Origin: Rubrobacter tropicus
GTDB lineage: Bacteria; Actinomycetota; Rubrobacteria; Rubrobacterales; Rubrobacteraceae
Assembly (NCBI RefSeq): GCF_011492945.1
Contig: NZ_CP045119.1
Span: forward strand, 4,314,773 to 4,378,772
DNA: 64,000 bases
Direction of reading: 5' to 3'
The notes under the pieces are model-generated. The model was not told where the DNA came from. It did not search any database and saw only the letters and a program-made list of their open reading frames with translations. This document shows positions 1 through 8,737 of this stretch, in pieces. A program made the position numbers and the translations under genes. Numbering within the stretch: position 1 is the stretch's first letter; the number at the start of each line of letters is the position of its first letter.

Positions 1-585
<585 letters not shown>

Positions 586-599
586 GGAAGGGACCCGAT

Positions 600-2012
600 A
601 TGCCAGAAGACAAGAGCATCCAGGAGCTTGGGCTCGACGAGTACAAGTACGGCTTCAGCGATCCTGAGGAGTACTTCTTCAAGACCCCGAGGAAGGGGAT
701 AGACCCCGAGATCGTCGCCATGATCTCCAAGCACAAGAACGAGCCCGAGTGGATGCTGGAGTACCGCTTGAAGGCCCTGGAGTCTTTCCTCGAGCGTCCG
801 ACCCCGCAGTGGGGCGGCGACCTCTCGGAGCTGGATTTCGACGAGATCTACTACTACATCCGCCCGATGGAGAACCAGGGCCGCTCCTGGGACGACGTCC
901 CCGACGACATCAAGAACACTTTCGAGAAGCTGGGCATCCCGCAGGCCGAGCGCGAGTCGCTCGCCGGCGTCGGCGCCCAGTACGAGTCGGAGGTCGTCTA
1001 CCACTCGTTGAAGGAGGAGTGGGACAAGGCCGGCGTCGTGTTCATGGACATGGACTCGGGCCTGCGCGAGCACGAGGACCTCGTGCGCGAGTACTTCGGG
1101 ACCATCATCCCGGCCGACGACAACAAGTTCTCGGCGCTCAACAGCGCGGTCTGGTCTGGCGGCTCGTTCGTGTACGTCCCGCCGGGGGTCCACATCGACA
1201 TCCCGCTGCAGGCGTACTTCCGCATCAACGCGGAGAACATGGGCCAGTTCGAGCGGACCTTGATCATCGCCGACGAGGGCTCCTACGTTCACTACATCGA
1301 GGGCTGCACGGCGCCCACGTACACCACCAACTCGCTCCACTCGGCCGTCGTCGAGCTCATAGCGAAGCCGAACGCGCGCATCAGGTACTCGACCATCCAG
1401 AACTGGTCGCACAACACCTACAACCTGGTGACCAAGCGCGCGGTCGCCGAGGAGAACGCCACCGTGGAGTGGGTAGACGGCAACCTCGGCTCCAAGCTCA
1501 CCATGAAGTACCCGGCGGTCTACCTGACCGGCGAGGGCGCCCGCGGTGAGATCCTGTCGGTTGCTTACGCCGGCGACGGCCAGCACCAGGACGCCGGCGG
1601 CAAGGTCGTCCACGCAGCACCCAACACTTCCTCGCTTATCACCTCCAAGTCCATCTCCAAGGGGACGGGCAGGAGCACGTACCGCGGGCTCCTCAAGGTG
1701 CACGAGGGGGCCGTCGGCTCCAAGAGCCGGGTCGAGTGCGACGCGCTGCTCCTCGACGAGAACGCGCGGACGGACACTTATCCGTACATCGAGATCGAGG
1801 AGAAGAAGGTCAACACCGAGCACGAGGCAACGGTCTCGAAGGTCGGGGAGGACCAGCTCTTCTACCTCATGAGCCGCGGGCTCTCGGAAGAAGCCGCGAT
1901 GGCGATGGTCGTCAACGGGTTCATCGAGCCCATAGCCAAGGAGCTTCCGCTCGAGTACGCCATCGAGTTGAACCGCCTGATCCAGCTCGAGATGGAAGGT
2001 TCGGTCGGGTAG
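600..2012 (+). CDS. sufB: SufB, Fe-S cluster assembly scaffold protein
   Basis: The 470-residue protein is the core scaffold of the SufBC2D complex that receives persulfide sulfur and builds Fe-S clusters. Family landmarks include the N-terminal segment [18 protein letters not shown], the central beta-helix region with [20 protein letters not shown], and the C-terminal stretch ending in [19 protein letters not shown]. Length is normal for SufB. The ATG at 600 follows a purine-rich site (GGGAAGGGAC). It sits 14 bases after sufC, and an intrinsic terminator-like hairpin follows before sufD. Confidence 0.97.
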   Translation: MPEDKSIQELGLDEYKYGFSDPEEYFFKTPRKGIDPEIVAMISKHKNEPEWMLEYRLKALESFLERPTPQWGGDLSELDFDEIYYYIRPMENQGRSWDDVPDDIKNTFEKLGIPQAERESLAGVGAQYESEVVYHSLKEEWDKAGVVFMDMDSGLREHEDLVREYFGTIIPADDNKFSALNSAVWSGGSFVYVPPGVHIDIPLQAYFRINAENMGQFERTLIIADEGSYVHYIEGCTAPTYTTNSLHSAVVELIAKPNARIRYSTIQNWSHNTYNLVTKRAVAEENATVEWVDGNLGSKLTMKYPAVYLTGEGARGEILSVAYAGDGQHQDAGGKVVHAAPNTSSLITSKSISKGTGRSTYRGLLKVHEGAVGSKSRVECDALLLDENARTDTYPYIEIEEKKVNTEHEATVSKVGEDQLFYLMSRGLSEEAAMAMVVNGFIEPIAKELPLEYAIELNRLIQLEMEGSVG

Positions 2013-2081
2013 AGCCGGTAGGCTAGTCAGCATTTCAGCCGGTCAGCTCCCTGGCCGGTCACCGAGGGACGATTAGCAGTG

Positions 2082-2111
2082 GGGCGGGTCCCAAGTGGGC
2101 CCGCCCTTTTT
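2082..2111 (+). terminator. Intrinsic terminator-like hairpin between sufB and sufD
   Basis: GGGCGGG (2082-2088) pairs with CCCGCCC (2100-2106). CCC (2090-2092) pairs with GGG (2097-2099) with one bulged T, and the loop is AAGT. TTTTT follows at 2107-2111. The structure looks like a rho-independent terminator inside the suf operon, 23 bases ahead of the sufD start, so it may lower sufD expression relative to sufCB or separate two transcripts. Confidence 0.75.
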
Positions 2112-2133
2112 GATTAGAGCAAAGGCAGGTCGT

Positions 2134-3495
2134 ATGCAGCAGAAGGAAGCGCCGGAGGTTCTGAAGTCCAAGGGTATCACCGAGGAGACGGTCAAGGCCC
2201 TCTCCTCGTTCAAGGACGAGCCCGACTGGCTCGCGGAGAAGCGCCTCTCGGCGTGGCGGGCCTTCGAGGCGCTGCCGATGCCGAGCTTGCGCGACGAGGC
2301 CTGGCGCTACACGGACATCTCCGACGTGCGCATCGAGGACTTCCTGCCGTACGCGCCCAGCCCGGACGTTTCGAGTGAGGACGAGCTGCCGGAGGCCGTC
2401 CAGAGGCTCATCAAGGAGGGCGAGGAGAACAGCGCCCTGCTCGTCCAGCACAACTCCGAGACCGCCTACTCGCGGGTCGACGACGAGGTCGGCCGCAAGG
2501 GCGTTATCTTTACGGACCTGCACACGGCTCTCAGGGAGCACGAGGAGATCGTCAGGGAGAAGCTCTTCGGGCTCGTGCCGGAGGACTACGACAAGTTCGC
2601 GGCGCTGTGCGCGGCGGGCTTCGCCGGCGGTTCGTTCCTGTACGTTCCCAGGGGCGTCGACGTGGAGGTGCCGATCCAGAGTTACCGGTGGCTGGACGTG
2701 GTCGGCTCGATCATGCCCCGCACCCTCATCGTGGTCGAAGAGGGCGCGAGCGTCACTTACATCGACGAGTACGCCAGCGCGAGCGCGGAGGAGCCGGCGT
2801 TCTCGAACGGGGCGGTGGAGCTGTACGTCGGCGAGGGGGCGCACCTGCGCTACGTCTCGCTGCAGAACTGGGAGCGCAACGTGCTCCACTTCAACACCAT
2901 CCGCTCCGAGGCCGGCAAGGACTCGACGATCAACAGCCTCGTCGTGGCGCTCGGCTCGCAGCTTAGTCGCACGAACGTGGAGGCGGGCCTGACGGCGCCG
3001 GGGAGCGACTCGGAGATGCTCGGTTTGTACTTCGCCGACCAGAACCAGGTCCTCGACCACCACACGCTTCAGGACCACATCTCGCCCAACGCCCATTCGG
3101 ACCTGCTCTACAAGGGGGCCTTGCGCGACGAGTCGATCGCCGTCTTCTCGGGACTCATCAGGGTCGAGCCGGGGGCGCAGAAGACCGACGCCTACCAGAC
3201 GAACAGGAACCTTATTCTCGGGACCGACGACGCCTTCGCGGTGTCTTTGCCGAACCTGGAGATCATGGCCGACGACGTGAAGTGCTCCCACGGCTCGACC
3301 ACCGGGCAGGTCGACGACGTGGAGCTCTTCTACCTGATGAGCCGCGGCATCCCGCGGGCCGAGGCCGAAAAGCTCGTGGTGTTCGGGTTCTTCGGGGAGG
3401 TTACGAGCCGCATCCCCCTCAAGGGCCTCAAGGAGAAGCTGGACCGGGCCATAGAGGGCAAGATCGGGCTCGGCTTCGAGGAGCGGGTCGCCTAG
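2134..3495 (+). CDS. sufD: SufD, Fe-S cluster assembly protein
   Basis: The 453-residue protein is the SufD partner of SufB in the SufBC2D scaffold. It carries the SufB/SufD beta-helix core (GGSFLYVPRGVDVEVPIQSYRW, cited here as positions near 173-194), the HTLQDHISPNAHSDLLYKG region, and the C-terminal motif FYLMSRGIPRAEAEKLVVFGFF. I chose the ATG at 2134, preceded by AAAGGCAGG, over an upstream in-frame GTG at 2095 because that GTG lies inside the terminator hairpin. The Rieske gene follows two bases after the stop codon. Confidence 0.95.
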   Translation: MQQKEAPEVLKSKGITEETVKALSSFKDEPDWLAEKRLSAWRAFEALPMPSLRDEAWRYTDISDVRIEDFLPYAPSPDVSSEDELPEAVQRLIKEGEENSALLVQHNSETAYSRVDDEVGRKGVIFTDLHTALREHEEIVREKLFGLVPEDYDKFAALCAAGFAGGSFLYVPRGVDVEVPIQSYRWLDVVGSIMPRTLIVVEEGASVTYIDEYASASAEEPAFSNGAVELYVGEGAHLRYVSLQNWERNVLHFNTIRSEAGKDSTINSLVVALGSQLSRTNVEAGLTAPGSDSEMLGLYFADQNQVLDHHTLQDHISPNAHSDLLYKGALRDESIAVFSGLIRVEPGAQKTDAYQTNRNLILGTDDAFAVSLPNLEIMADDVKCSHGSTTGQVDDVELFYLMSRGIPRAEAEKLVVFGFFGEVTSRIPLKGLKEKLDRAIEGKIGLGFEERVA

Positions 3496-3497
3496 AG

Positions 3498-3845
3498 ATG
3501 CCGGAGTTCCACAAGGTAGCCTCGACGGACGAGGTGGCCCCGGGCACGGTCAGGCAGTACAGGGTAGAGGACCGTCCCGTCGCCCTGTGCAACGTGGACG
3601 GCGAGTTCCACGCTTTTGAAGACGTCTGCACCCACGCCTTCGCCTACCTGAGCGAGGGTGGGATGGAGGGGGACAAGATAAAGTGCCCCCTCCACGGCGC
3701 CCTCTTCGACGTGAGGTCGGGCAAGCCGAAGAGTCTCCCCGCCGTGAAGCCCGTGCCGAAGCACGAGGTCAAGGTCGAGGACGGGAACGTCTACGTCGCC
3801 ATGAACCCCGAGCGCGTCAAGGTGAGGACCCGGAGACGCGTGTGA
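3498..3845 (+). CDS. Rieske-type [2Fe-2S] ferredoxin
   Basis: The 115-residue protein is a small Rieske ferredoxin of the non-heme iron oxygenase ferredoxin type. The cluster ligands are visible as C44-T-H46 and C63-P-L-H66, with GALFD following the second pair. It begins two bases after the sufD stop, and its own stop is overlapped by the next GTG (GTGA), so it is the distal member of the suf operon. A Rieske protein here probably supplies electrons or is a client of the Suf system; that role is inference from position. Confidence 0.93.
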   Translation: MPEFHKVASTDEVAPGTVRQYRVEDRPVALCNVDGEFHAFEDVCTHAFAYLSEGGMEGDKIKCPLHGALFDVRSGKPKSLPAVKPVPKHEVKVEDGNVYVAMNPERVKVRTRRRV

Positions 3846-4543
3846 GCCGGGTGGCGCGCCGTTTCGCGCTCCTGGCCGCGATCATCGCCGTGGCCGCCCT
3901 CTCCGTATCCTGCTCGGAGGCGGAGATCGACGATCTCCTGAACGAGGTTCTTCAAGAGATCGAGAACTCGAACGCTGGCGGCAAGGTTCCAGCGAACGCG
4001 GGCAAGGCCCTCAAACAGCTCGAGGTCGCGCCAGCCGGCTCCATGTCCGGGTACGACAGGGAGGCCTTCCCGCACTGGTCCGACGCCCAGGAGAACGGGT
4101 GGCGCGTCTCGGACAGCTCTTGCGACGCGCGCGACGCGGCCCTGATCCGGGACGGCAAGGACGTGGTAGTTGGCGAGGGCTGCGACGTCGAGTCGGGCCG
4201 CTGGCTCGACCCCTACACAACGCGAACCTACACCGACCCCCTGGACATAGACATAGACCACCTGGTCCCCCTGGCGAACGCCTACAGGAGCGGGGCCTCC
4301 GCCTGGGACGAGGCGGAGCGCGAGCGTTACGCGAACGACCCGGACAACCTCCTCTCCGTCGAGGACAACGCAAACCAGGAGAAAGGAGACAAGGGTCCCG
4401 AGGCGTGGAAACCGCCGAACAGGGCCATCTGGTGCTCCTACGCGAAGGATTGGATCTCCGTTAAATCTGACTACGCCCTGACCATCAACCCCCAGGAGAA
4501 ATCGGCCCTGAGACAGATGCTCTCCACCTGCAAAAAGAATTGA
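3842..4543 (+). CDS. Secreted HNH-type nuclease, DUF1524 family lipoprotein
   Basis: The GTG at 3842 overlaps the Rieske stop and gives a 233-residue protein. It starts with a short basic segment, a hydrophobic stretch and a lipobox-like LSVSC with the cysteine at residue 24, so export and lipid anchoring are likely. The C-terminal part holds the DUF1524/HNH pattern: DIDHLVPLANA, then NLLSVEDNANQEKGDKGPEAW, then CSYAKDWISVK. Proteins of this family are predicted extracellular endonucleases. Its coupling to suf genes looks like operon hitch-hiking rather than a functional link. Confidence 0.85.
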   Translation: MSRVARRFALLAAIIAVAALSVSCSEAEIDDLLNEVLQEIENSNAGGKVPANAGKALKQLEVAPAGSMSGYDREAFPHWSDAQENGWRVSDSSCDARDAALIRDGKDVVVGEGCDVESGRWLDPYTTRTYTDPLDIDIDHLVPLANAYRSGASAWDEAERERYANDPDNLLSVEDNANQEKGDKGPEAWKPPNRAIWCSYAKDWISVKSDYALTINPQEKSALRQMLSTCKKN

Positions 4544-4599
4544 CGGGTTCCTCCAAAGCGGAGTTCCGCTCGACCTTCCCGTCCACCCCCGGAGGCGTC

Positions 4600-4848
4600 A
4601 TGACCGAAGAGGCGGGCGCCATCACCGGAGAGCTAGAACTCCTCTGCTGGCCCGAGAACGACGGGCTTCACGTCGCGGCGCGCTACGCCGAAACGGACGA
4701 CTGGTACACCGTCTCCGGTGGCCCGGTGCGGCTGACGGGCGACCTCGAAGGCGTATCCGAACAGGTAGCGCAACACCTGCGCACGCCGGGTCCCGTAGTG
4801 GACGGGAACGAGAAGGCGGTTTCGTTGGAGGGGTTCGCCGGGGCCTGA
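4600..4848 (+). CDS. Small hypothetical protein
   Basis: The ATG at 4600 follows a good ribosome binding site (GGAGG seven bases upstream), giving 82 residues; a longer TTG start at 4540 would overlap the nuclease stop and has no such site. The protein is acidic, lacks a signal peptide or membrane segment, and alternates short strands and loops. I do not recognise a family. It ends two bases before the convergent TetR gene. Confidence 0.6.
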   Translation: MTEEAGAITGELELLCWPENDGLHVAARYAETDDWYTVSGGPVRLTGDLEGVSEQVAQHLRTPGPVVDGNEKAVSLEGFAGA

Positions 4849-4850
4849 GG

Positions 4851-5450
4851 CTACGCGTCTTCGGGTTCTCGCACGAAGACGCGCCTGGTCAGGTCCTGCA
4901 TTCGGTCGACGTAGCGGCCGGTAGGCCAGCCACGCTCCATCGTCAGGCTCTCCCAGTTGCGGATCGAGAGCATCGTCCAGAGGAGATCGGCGGCCTCGTC
5001 CAGCGTCCACCCGGGGGCGAGCGTCCCGTCTCGATCCAGGCGTTCGATGATGTTGCGGCAGGCTTCGTATACGGCCCCCATCCGGTCGTCCCAGGCCGCG
5101 GCGACGGCCTCGTCGGTCTCCCGCGCCGCCAGCATCGCCCGCGCTATGCCGTAGATCTGCGGTATGTAGTTACCCCAGAACTCGACGTAAGCCTCGAGAC
5201 GCTCGACGCCGCTGCCCGCCGCCCGGTAGCGGCGTAGCCGTTCGTCGAGCCCGAGAACCTCATCCCCATAACGGACGGTCGCCACCATGAGCTCCGCCCT
5301 GGTGCCGAAGTGATCGTACACCGCCTGCCTGGAGACGCCCGCCCCCCCGGCAACGTCGCTCATGCGGACGCCCCGACCGAGACGCTCCTCCATCAGCCGC
5401 CACGCCGCGTCCATGATCCGGCCCCGGGTTTTCGGATCTCCTCTTGACAC
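4851..5450 (-). CDS. TetR family transcriptional repressor
   Basis: The 199-residue protein has a typical TetR N-terminal helix-turn-helix (TRGRIMDAAWRLMEE, then MSDVAGGAGVSRQAVYDHFG at residues about 25-44) and a variable helical ligand domain. It is divergent from the NAD(P)-binding reductase gene at 5521, and the gap contains repeated palindromes that are probable operators. The GTG start at 5450 has no Shine-Dalgarno site, and a TACACT -10 ends only seven bases upstream, so the transcript is probably leaderless. Ligand unknown. Confidence 0.93.
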   Translation of the reverse strand: MSRGDPKTRGRIMDAAWRLMEERLGRGVRMSDVAGGAGVSRQAVYDHFGTRAELMVATVRYGDEVLGLDERLRRYRAAGSGVERLEAYVEFWGNYIPQIYGIARAMLAARETDEAVAAAWDDRMGAVYEACRNIIERLDRDGTLAPGWTLDEAADLLWTMLSIRNWESLTMERGWPTGRYVDRMQDLTRRVFVREPEDA

Positions 5451-5500
5451 GACGTAAAGTGTACGCTAGCTTTACGTCGTGTCAATTTACACGATGTAAA
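5444..5500. promoter_or_regulatory. Divergent promoters with three copies of a TetR-type operator
   Basis: Three copies of a 15-bp quasi-palindrome of the form TTKACACGAYGTAAA occur: 5444-5458, 5471-5485 (inverted) and 5486-5500. The first two form a perfect 16-bp inverted repeat (arms 5444-5459 and 5470-5485) with a 10-bp spacer. Both arms begin with TTGACA, so each doubles as a -35 box, one per direction. On the minus strand TTGACA is followed after 16 bases by TACACT. A repressor bound here would block both genes. Confidence 0.85.
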
Positions 5501-5520
5501 GCTCGGGTATGGAGGTGGAG

Positions 5521-6144
5521 ATGAAGGTGCTGGTTTTCGGGGCGACGGGTAGCGTGGGGCGGCACATCGTCGAGCAGGGGCTTGCGCGGGGGCACGAGGT
5601 AACGGCGTTTGTGCGGGATCCGTCCGGGCTCGAAGTCGGGCGTGAGGGTTTGAACGTCTTCGAGGGCGATGTTCTGGAACCCGCCTCGGTAGAGGCGGCG
5701 GTGCGGGGGCAGGAGGCCGTGTTGTGTTCCATCGGCGCGGGCAGGAGGGGCGGGGTCCGCTCGGAGGGTACGCGAAACATCGTCCGCGCGATGGAGGAGG
5801 CGGGCGTGCGGCGTTTCGTCTGCCAGACGACGCTCGGGGCCGGGGAGAGCTCGGGCAACCTCAACTTCTTCTGGAAGCACGTCATGTTCGGGCTCCTTCT
5901 GCGGGAGGCTTTCGCGGACCACGAACAGCAAGAAGCGCACGTCAGGAAGAGCGGGTTGGACTGGACGATAGTCCGTCCGGCCGCCTTCACCGACGGCGGG
6001 CGCACGGGGGAGTACCGGCACGGCTTCTCGCCAGACGAGAGGGAGATCTCGCTAAAAATCTCCCGCGCCGACGTCGCCGACTTCATGCTGGACCAGTCGG
6101 AGGATGGGACGTACCTCCGCGAGGCGCCGGGCTTATCGTATTGA
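5521..6144 (+). CDS. NAD(P)-binding atypical SDR / NmrA-like reductase
   Basis: The 207-residue protein starts with MKVLVFGATGSVGRHI, a GxxGxxG dinucleotide-binding loop, and continues in the NAD(P)H-binding (NmrA/SDR5-like) fold: FVRDP after strand two, GDVLEP, and WTIVRPAAFTDGG near residue 150. I chose the ATG at 5521 because GGAGGTGGAG sits directly upstream; an in-frame ATG at 5509 has no site. It is divergent from, and likely repressed by, the TetR protein. Substrate unknown. Confidence 0.88.
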   Translation: MKVLVFGATGSVGRHIVEQGLARGHEVTAFVRDPSGLEVGREGLNVFEGDVLEPASVEAAVRGQEAVLCSIGAGRRGGVRSEGTRNIVRAMEEAGVRRFVCQTTLGAGESSGNLNFFWKHVMFGLLLREAFADHEQQEAHVRKSGLDWTIVRPAAFTDGGRTGEYRHGFSPDEREISLKISRADVADFMLDQSEDGTYLREAPGLSY

Positions 6145-6146
6145 AC

Positions 6147-6164
6147 CCCGCCCTTCGGGGCGGG
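6147..6164 (+). terminator. Strong GC hairpin after the reductase gene
   Basis: CCCGCCC (6147-6153), loop TTCG, GGGCGGG (6158-6164) begins two bases after the stop codon. There is no T-tract, so it may act as an mRNA end stabiliser or a rho-assisted terminator. Confidence 0.55.
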
Positions 6165-6241
6165 ACCGGCCGCAGAGATCAAGGAGCCGCGCCCGGCGCG
6201 TGGCGGAAGACGCAGGGACCAACGACACCTGGGGGTACCGC

Positions 6242-6825
6242 ATGAGACGCCAACCGACAGAGGCGGTAGGCCACGCGCCTCTCCGCCGGCCAGACTCCGG
6301 AACGGCCCTCAGCGCCCTCACGCTGATACCGGCCACGCTCACCACCGGCCTCGTGGCCGGCGTCTTCTACGCCTACTCCGTCTCGGTCAACCTCGGCCTG
6401 GCAGGACAGCCCGACGCAGGCTACGTAGCCACCATGAACGCCATAAACGAGAAGATACAGAACCCCCTGTTCTTCGCGGGCTTCATCGGGTCCGTCCTGT
6501 TCCCGCTGGTGGCGCTCGGCGCCACCTTCCCCGTCGCGGGTCGTCCCGCTTGCGGCTCGTCGCCCTGGCCTGCGCGCTGCATATCGGGGGCGGCTTCCTG
6601 GTGACCGTCTTCGCCAACGTGCCCCTGAACGAGGAGTTGGCCCGCGTCGCCGCCGACGCGTCCCCGGGCGAGTTGGCCCGCGCGAGGGCGGCCTACGAGG
6701 GTCCGTGGAACCTCTGGAACGGCGTGCGCGCGGTGTCCTCGACGCTGGCCTTCCTCGCCCTCATCGGGTCCTGCCTGTCGGGCGCGGGGCGCGGAACGCG
6801 GGGAGGAGACACGTTCGGGGGATAG
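6242..6825 (+). pseudogene. DUF1772 membrane protein gene broken by a frameshift
   Basis: An ATG at 6242 after GGGGG opens a frame encoding TLIPATLTTGLVAGVFYAYSVSVNLGL and a second membrane segment, then runs into a stop at 6602-6604. The missing C-terminal half continues in another frame from about 6550 (LRLVALACALHIGGG, FANVPLNEELARVAA, GPWNLWNGVRAVSSTLAFLAL) to a stop at 6825. Joined, the two parts give the layout of DUF1772 (anthrone-oxygenase-like) membrane proteins. One base lost near 6530-6550 would explain it. Either a real disruption or a sequencing error is possible. Confidence 0.75.
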
Positions 6826-6926
6826 GTCCCGGGCCGGCCGGCCGTGGCCGGGATGCTTTACCGACAGGACGGGGCGGGTAAGCACATTTACCCGAGCAGG
6901 ATCAGGGACACCAATGGGAGGCCTCA

Positions 6927-7391
6927 ATGCTACTCGAAGGGTCGTGCCACTGCGGATCCGTCCGTTTCCGGGTCCAGTCCGAGACGTTCTACCCTTACCA
7001 GGCTTGCTACTGCTCCATCTGCCGCAAGACGGCGGGCGGCGGTGGGTACGCCGTAAACCTCGGGGCAGAGGCGGGCACGCTCGAGGTCGAAGGTCGGGAC
7101 AACGTCTCTGTGTATACCGCGAGTTCCAGGGACCGCGGCTCCCCGGAGAGGAACTTCTGCGGGCATTGCGGCAGCTTCCTGTGGCTCTTCAACCCGATGT
7201 GGCCGGATCTCGTCCACCCGTACGCCTCTGCCATAGACACCCCGCTCCCGAAGCCCCCGGAGTGCGTCCGGATCATGCTGAACTACGCCGCGCCCTGGTG
7301 CGACATACCCGCCAACGACCGCGAAACGCACTTCCCCGAGTACCCGGAAGAATCCCTGGAAGACTGGCACCGTCGACACGGGCTTCTGTAA
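6927..7391 (+). CDS. GFA / CENP-V domain zinc protein
   Basis: The 154-residue protein matches the glutathione-dependent formaldehyde-activating (GFA/CENP-V) fold. Zinc ligands are visible in the order GSCHCGSVRF (residues 6-15), CYCSICRKT (near 28-36) and FCGHCGSFLW (near 77-86). GGGAGG lies just before the ATG. Family members bind zinc, but many lack demonstrated formaldehyde activity, so the substrate is left open. The preceding 100 bases contain a GGCCGGCCGGCC palindrome and no other clear feature. Confidence 0.9.
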   Translation: MLLEGSCHCGSVRFRVQSETFYPYQACYCSICRKTAGGGGYAVNLGAEAGTLEVEGRDNVSVYTASSRDRGSPERNFCGHCGSFLWLFNPMWPDLVHPYASAIDTPLPKPPECVRIMLNYAAPWCDIPANDRETHFPEYPEESLEDWHRRHGLL

Positions 7392-7476
7392 AGGAATCCC
7401 CTGGCCCCAGAGCCTCCTGACCCGGCGGATTCCCGCGCCCCGGCGACGACGTGCGTCTTGCGGGATGTTCCCGGCT

Positions 7477-8214
7477 TTACGCGGTTCGTACTGGGATTCC
7501 TTTCTCACGCATCGCGTCCCGACCCGATACGACGAAGGCGACGAGCAGAGGATGAGGGCTCTCGGGAGAAGATCTCGTCTGCGGCACGAAAAGGGTCGCC
7601 ACGTAGAAGGGGTGTTCCGGCAGTTCCACTATCCGGGCCTCGCCGTCTGCGTCCGTTCCCGAGACGCGCAGGCCGGCCGCTTCTACGAGTCGCCGGCTCC
7701 CAGGTGTCAGCCCGTAGTTGCAACGGTACTCTTCCACGACTGTCCGGGCGTCGTAGACCCCGTGGACCCTCGACCCTGGTTCGATCTCCACCTCCATCTT
7801 GCGTCCGAAAGGGGAGCAACTCATGGCAGAAATGAAAGGGTCCGGGGTGTTGGGATCGTACTCGGCGTGGCCGGCGTTGGGCATGCAGAGAACGTTGCGG
7901 GCGTACTCGATCACAGCGTGCTGAAACCCCCCGCACGTCCCGATAAACGGCACGCCCCTCTCGCGGACGAAATGGATGGCCTCGAGCACCCCGTCGAAGT
8001 TCCTGTAAGGGCTGCCGGGAGAGCAGAAGACGGCGTCGAACCTCCGCAACGCGTTCGAGGCACGTCCTTCGAGGGCATCGGTGGGCAACCACTCCGTCCT
8101 GACGGAAACCCCGAGAGACGCTCCCGCGTGTCCGAGCGCCTCTTCGGTCGCGTCGTGCGTGGGATTATTCCGGTCGCGGTCGCCGACGATGCCGATCCTG
8201 ACAATATCCGCCAT
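7477..8214 (-). CDS. CTP synthase C-terminal-related glutamine amidotransferase-like protein
   Basis: The 245-residue protein resembles the class I glutamine amidotransferase half of CTP synthase without the synthase half. The nucleophile loop is FIGTCGGFQHAVIEYARNV, and the family segment SAMSCSPFGRK follows. The family is known as CTP synthase C-terminal region-related (seleno)protein; here the second position holds an ordinary Cys codon. The ATG at 8214 follows GAGGAGG, favouring it over an upstream GTG. It is divergent from sufU. Partner synthase and reaction are unknown. Confidence 0.82.
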   Translation of the reverse strand: MADIVRIGIVGDRDRNNPTHDATEEALGHAGASLGVSVRTEWLPTDALEGRASNALRRFDAVFCSPGSPYRNFDGVLEAIHFVRERGVPFIGTCGGFQHAVIEYARNVLCMPNAGHAEYDPNTPDPFISAMSCSPFGRKMEVEIEPGSRVHGVYDARTVVEEYRCNYGLTPGSRRLVEAAGLRVSGTDADGEARIVELPEHPFYVATLFVPQTRSSPESPHPLLVAFVVSGRDAMREKGIPVRTA

Positions 8215-8292
8215 TCTGGCCTCCTCTGGACGGGCGAAAACAACGGAGATCCAGTATGTCACACCCGGAGGGCGAGAAGGCCGTCGCCCCTG

Positions 8293-8298
8293 CTACAA
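8293..8298 (+). promoter_or_regulatory. -10 box of sufU
   Basis: TACAAT lies ten bases before the sufU ATG, which would give a transcript with almost no leader. No convincing -35 box is visible. Confidence 0.5.
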
Positions 8299-8308
8299 TC
8301 TTCGCAGG

Positions 8309-8716
8309 ATGATGCGGGAACTCTACAGAGAGATCCTCCTGGATCACTTCGAGCGCCCGCGCAACCGGCGAGAGCTCGAAAGCGCGGAGATCGAAGAACA
8401 CCTCAACAACCCTTTGTGCGGCGACGAGGTGACCGTCTACGCCAACGACCGTGAAGGGAAGCTGGAGGTGAGCTTCATAGGGCGGGGCTGCTCCATCTCG
8501 CAGGCGTCCGCCTCGATGCTCACGGAGCGCCTGATGGGCAAGAGCCGCGAGGAGGCGGAGCAAGAGATCGAGGCTTTCCTGGAGATGATGCGCACGGAGC
8601 CCGACGAGGAACTCGGCGAGCTCGCAGCCCTCAAGGGCATCGTCCAGACCCCGAACCGAATCCGCTGCGCCACGCTGGCCTGGGACGCTCTAAAGCGCGG
8701 GCTCGAAAATCGCTAG
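8309..8716 (+). CDS. sufU: SufU, zinc-dependent sulfurtransferase for Fe-S assembly
   Basis: The 135-residue protein is SufU/IscU-like. It accepts sulfur from the cysteine desulfurase SufS for delivery to SufBCD. The zinc and sulfur-acceptor cysteines are C37 (NPLCGDE, with D39), C61 (GRGCSISQASASM) and C120 (RIRCATLAWDAL), and the extra loop typical of SufU is present. Two consecutive ATGs occur at 8309 and 8312. It lies about 4.5 kb downstream of sufD, and no sufS is found in the window, unlike the common sufS-sufU pairing. Confidence 0.95.
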   Translation: MMRELYREILLDHFERPRNRRELESAEIEEHLNNPLCGDEVTVYANDREGKLEVSFIGRGCSISQASASMLTERLMGKSREEAEQEIEAFLEMMRTEPDEELGELAALKGIVQTPNRIRCATLAWDALKRGLENR

Positions 8717-8737
8717 AAGTTTCGTCCCCGCTACAGA

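Noticed and set aside
7477..8214. In-frame TGA selenocysteine in the amidotransferase-like gene
   Set aside because: The frame has no internal TGA; the relevant position is an ordinary Cys codon.
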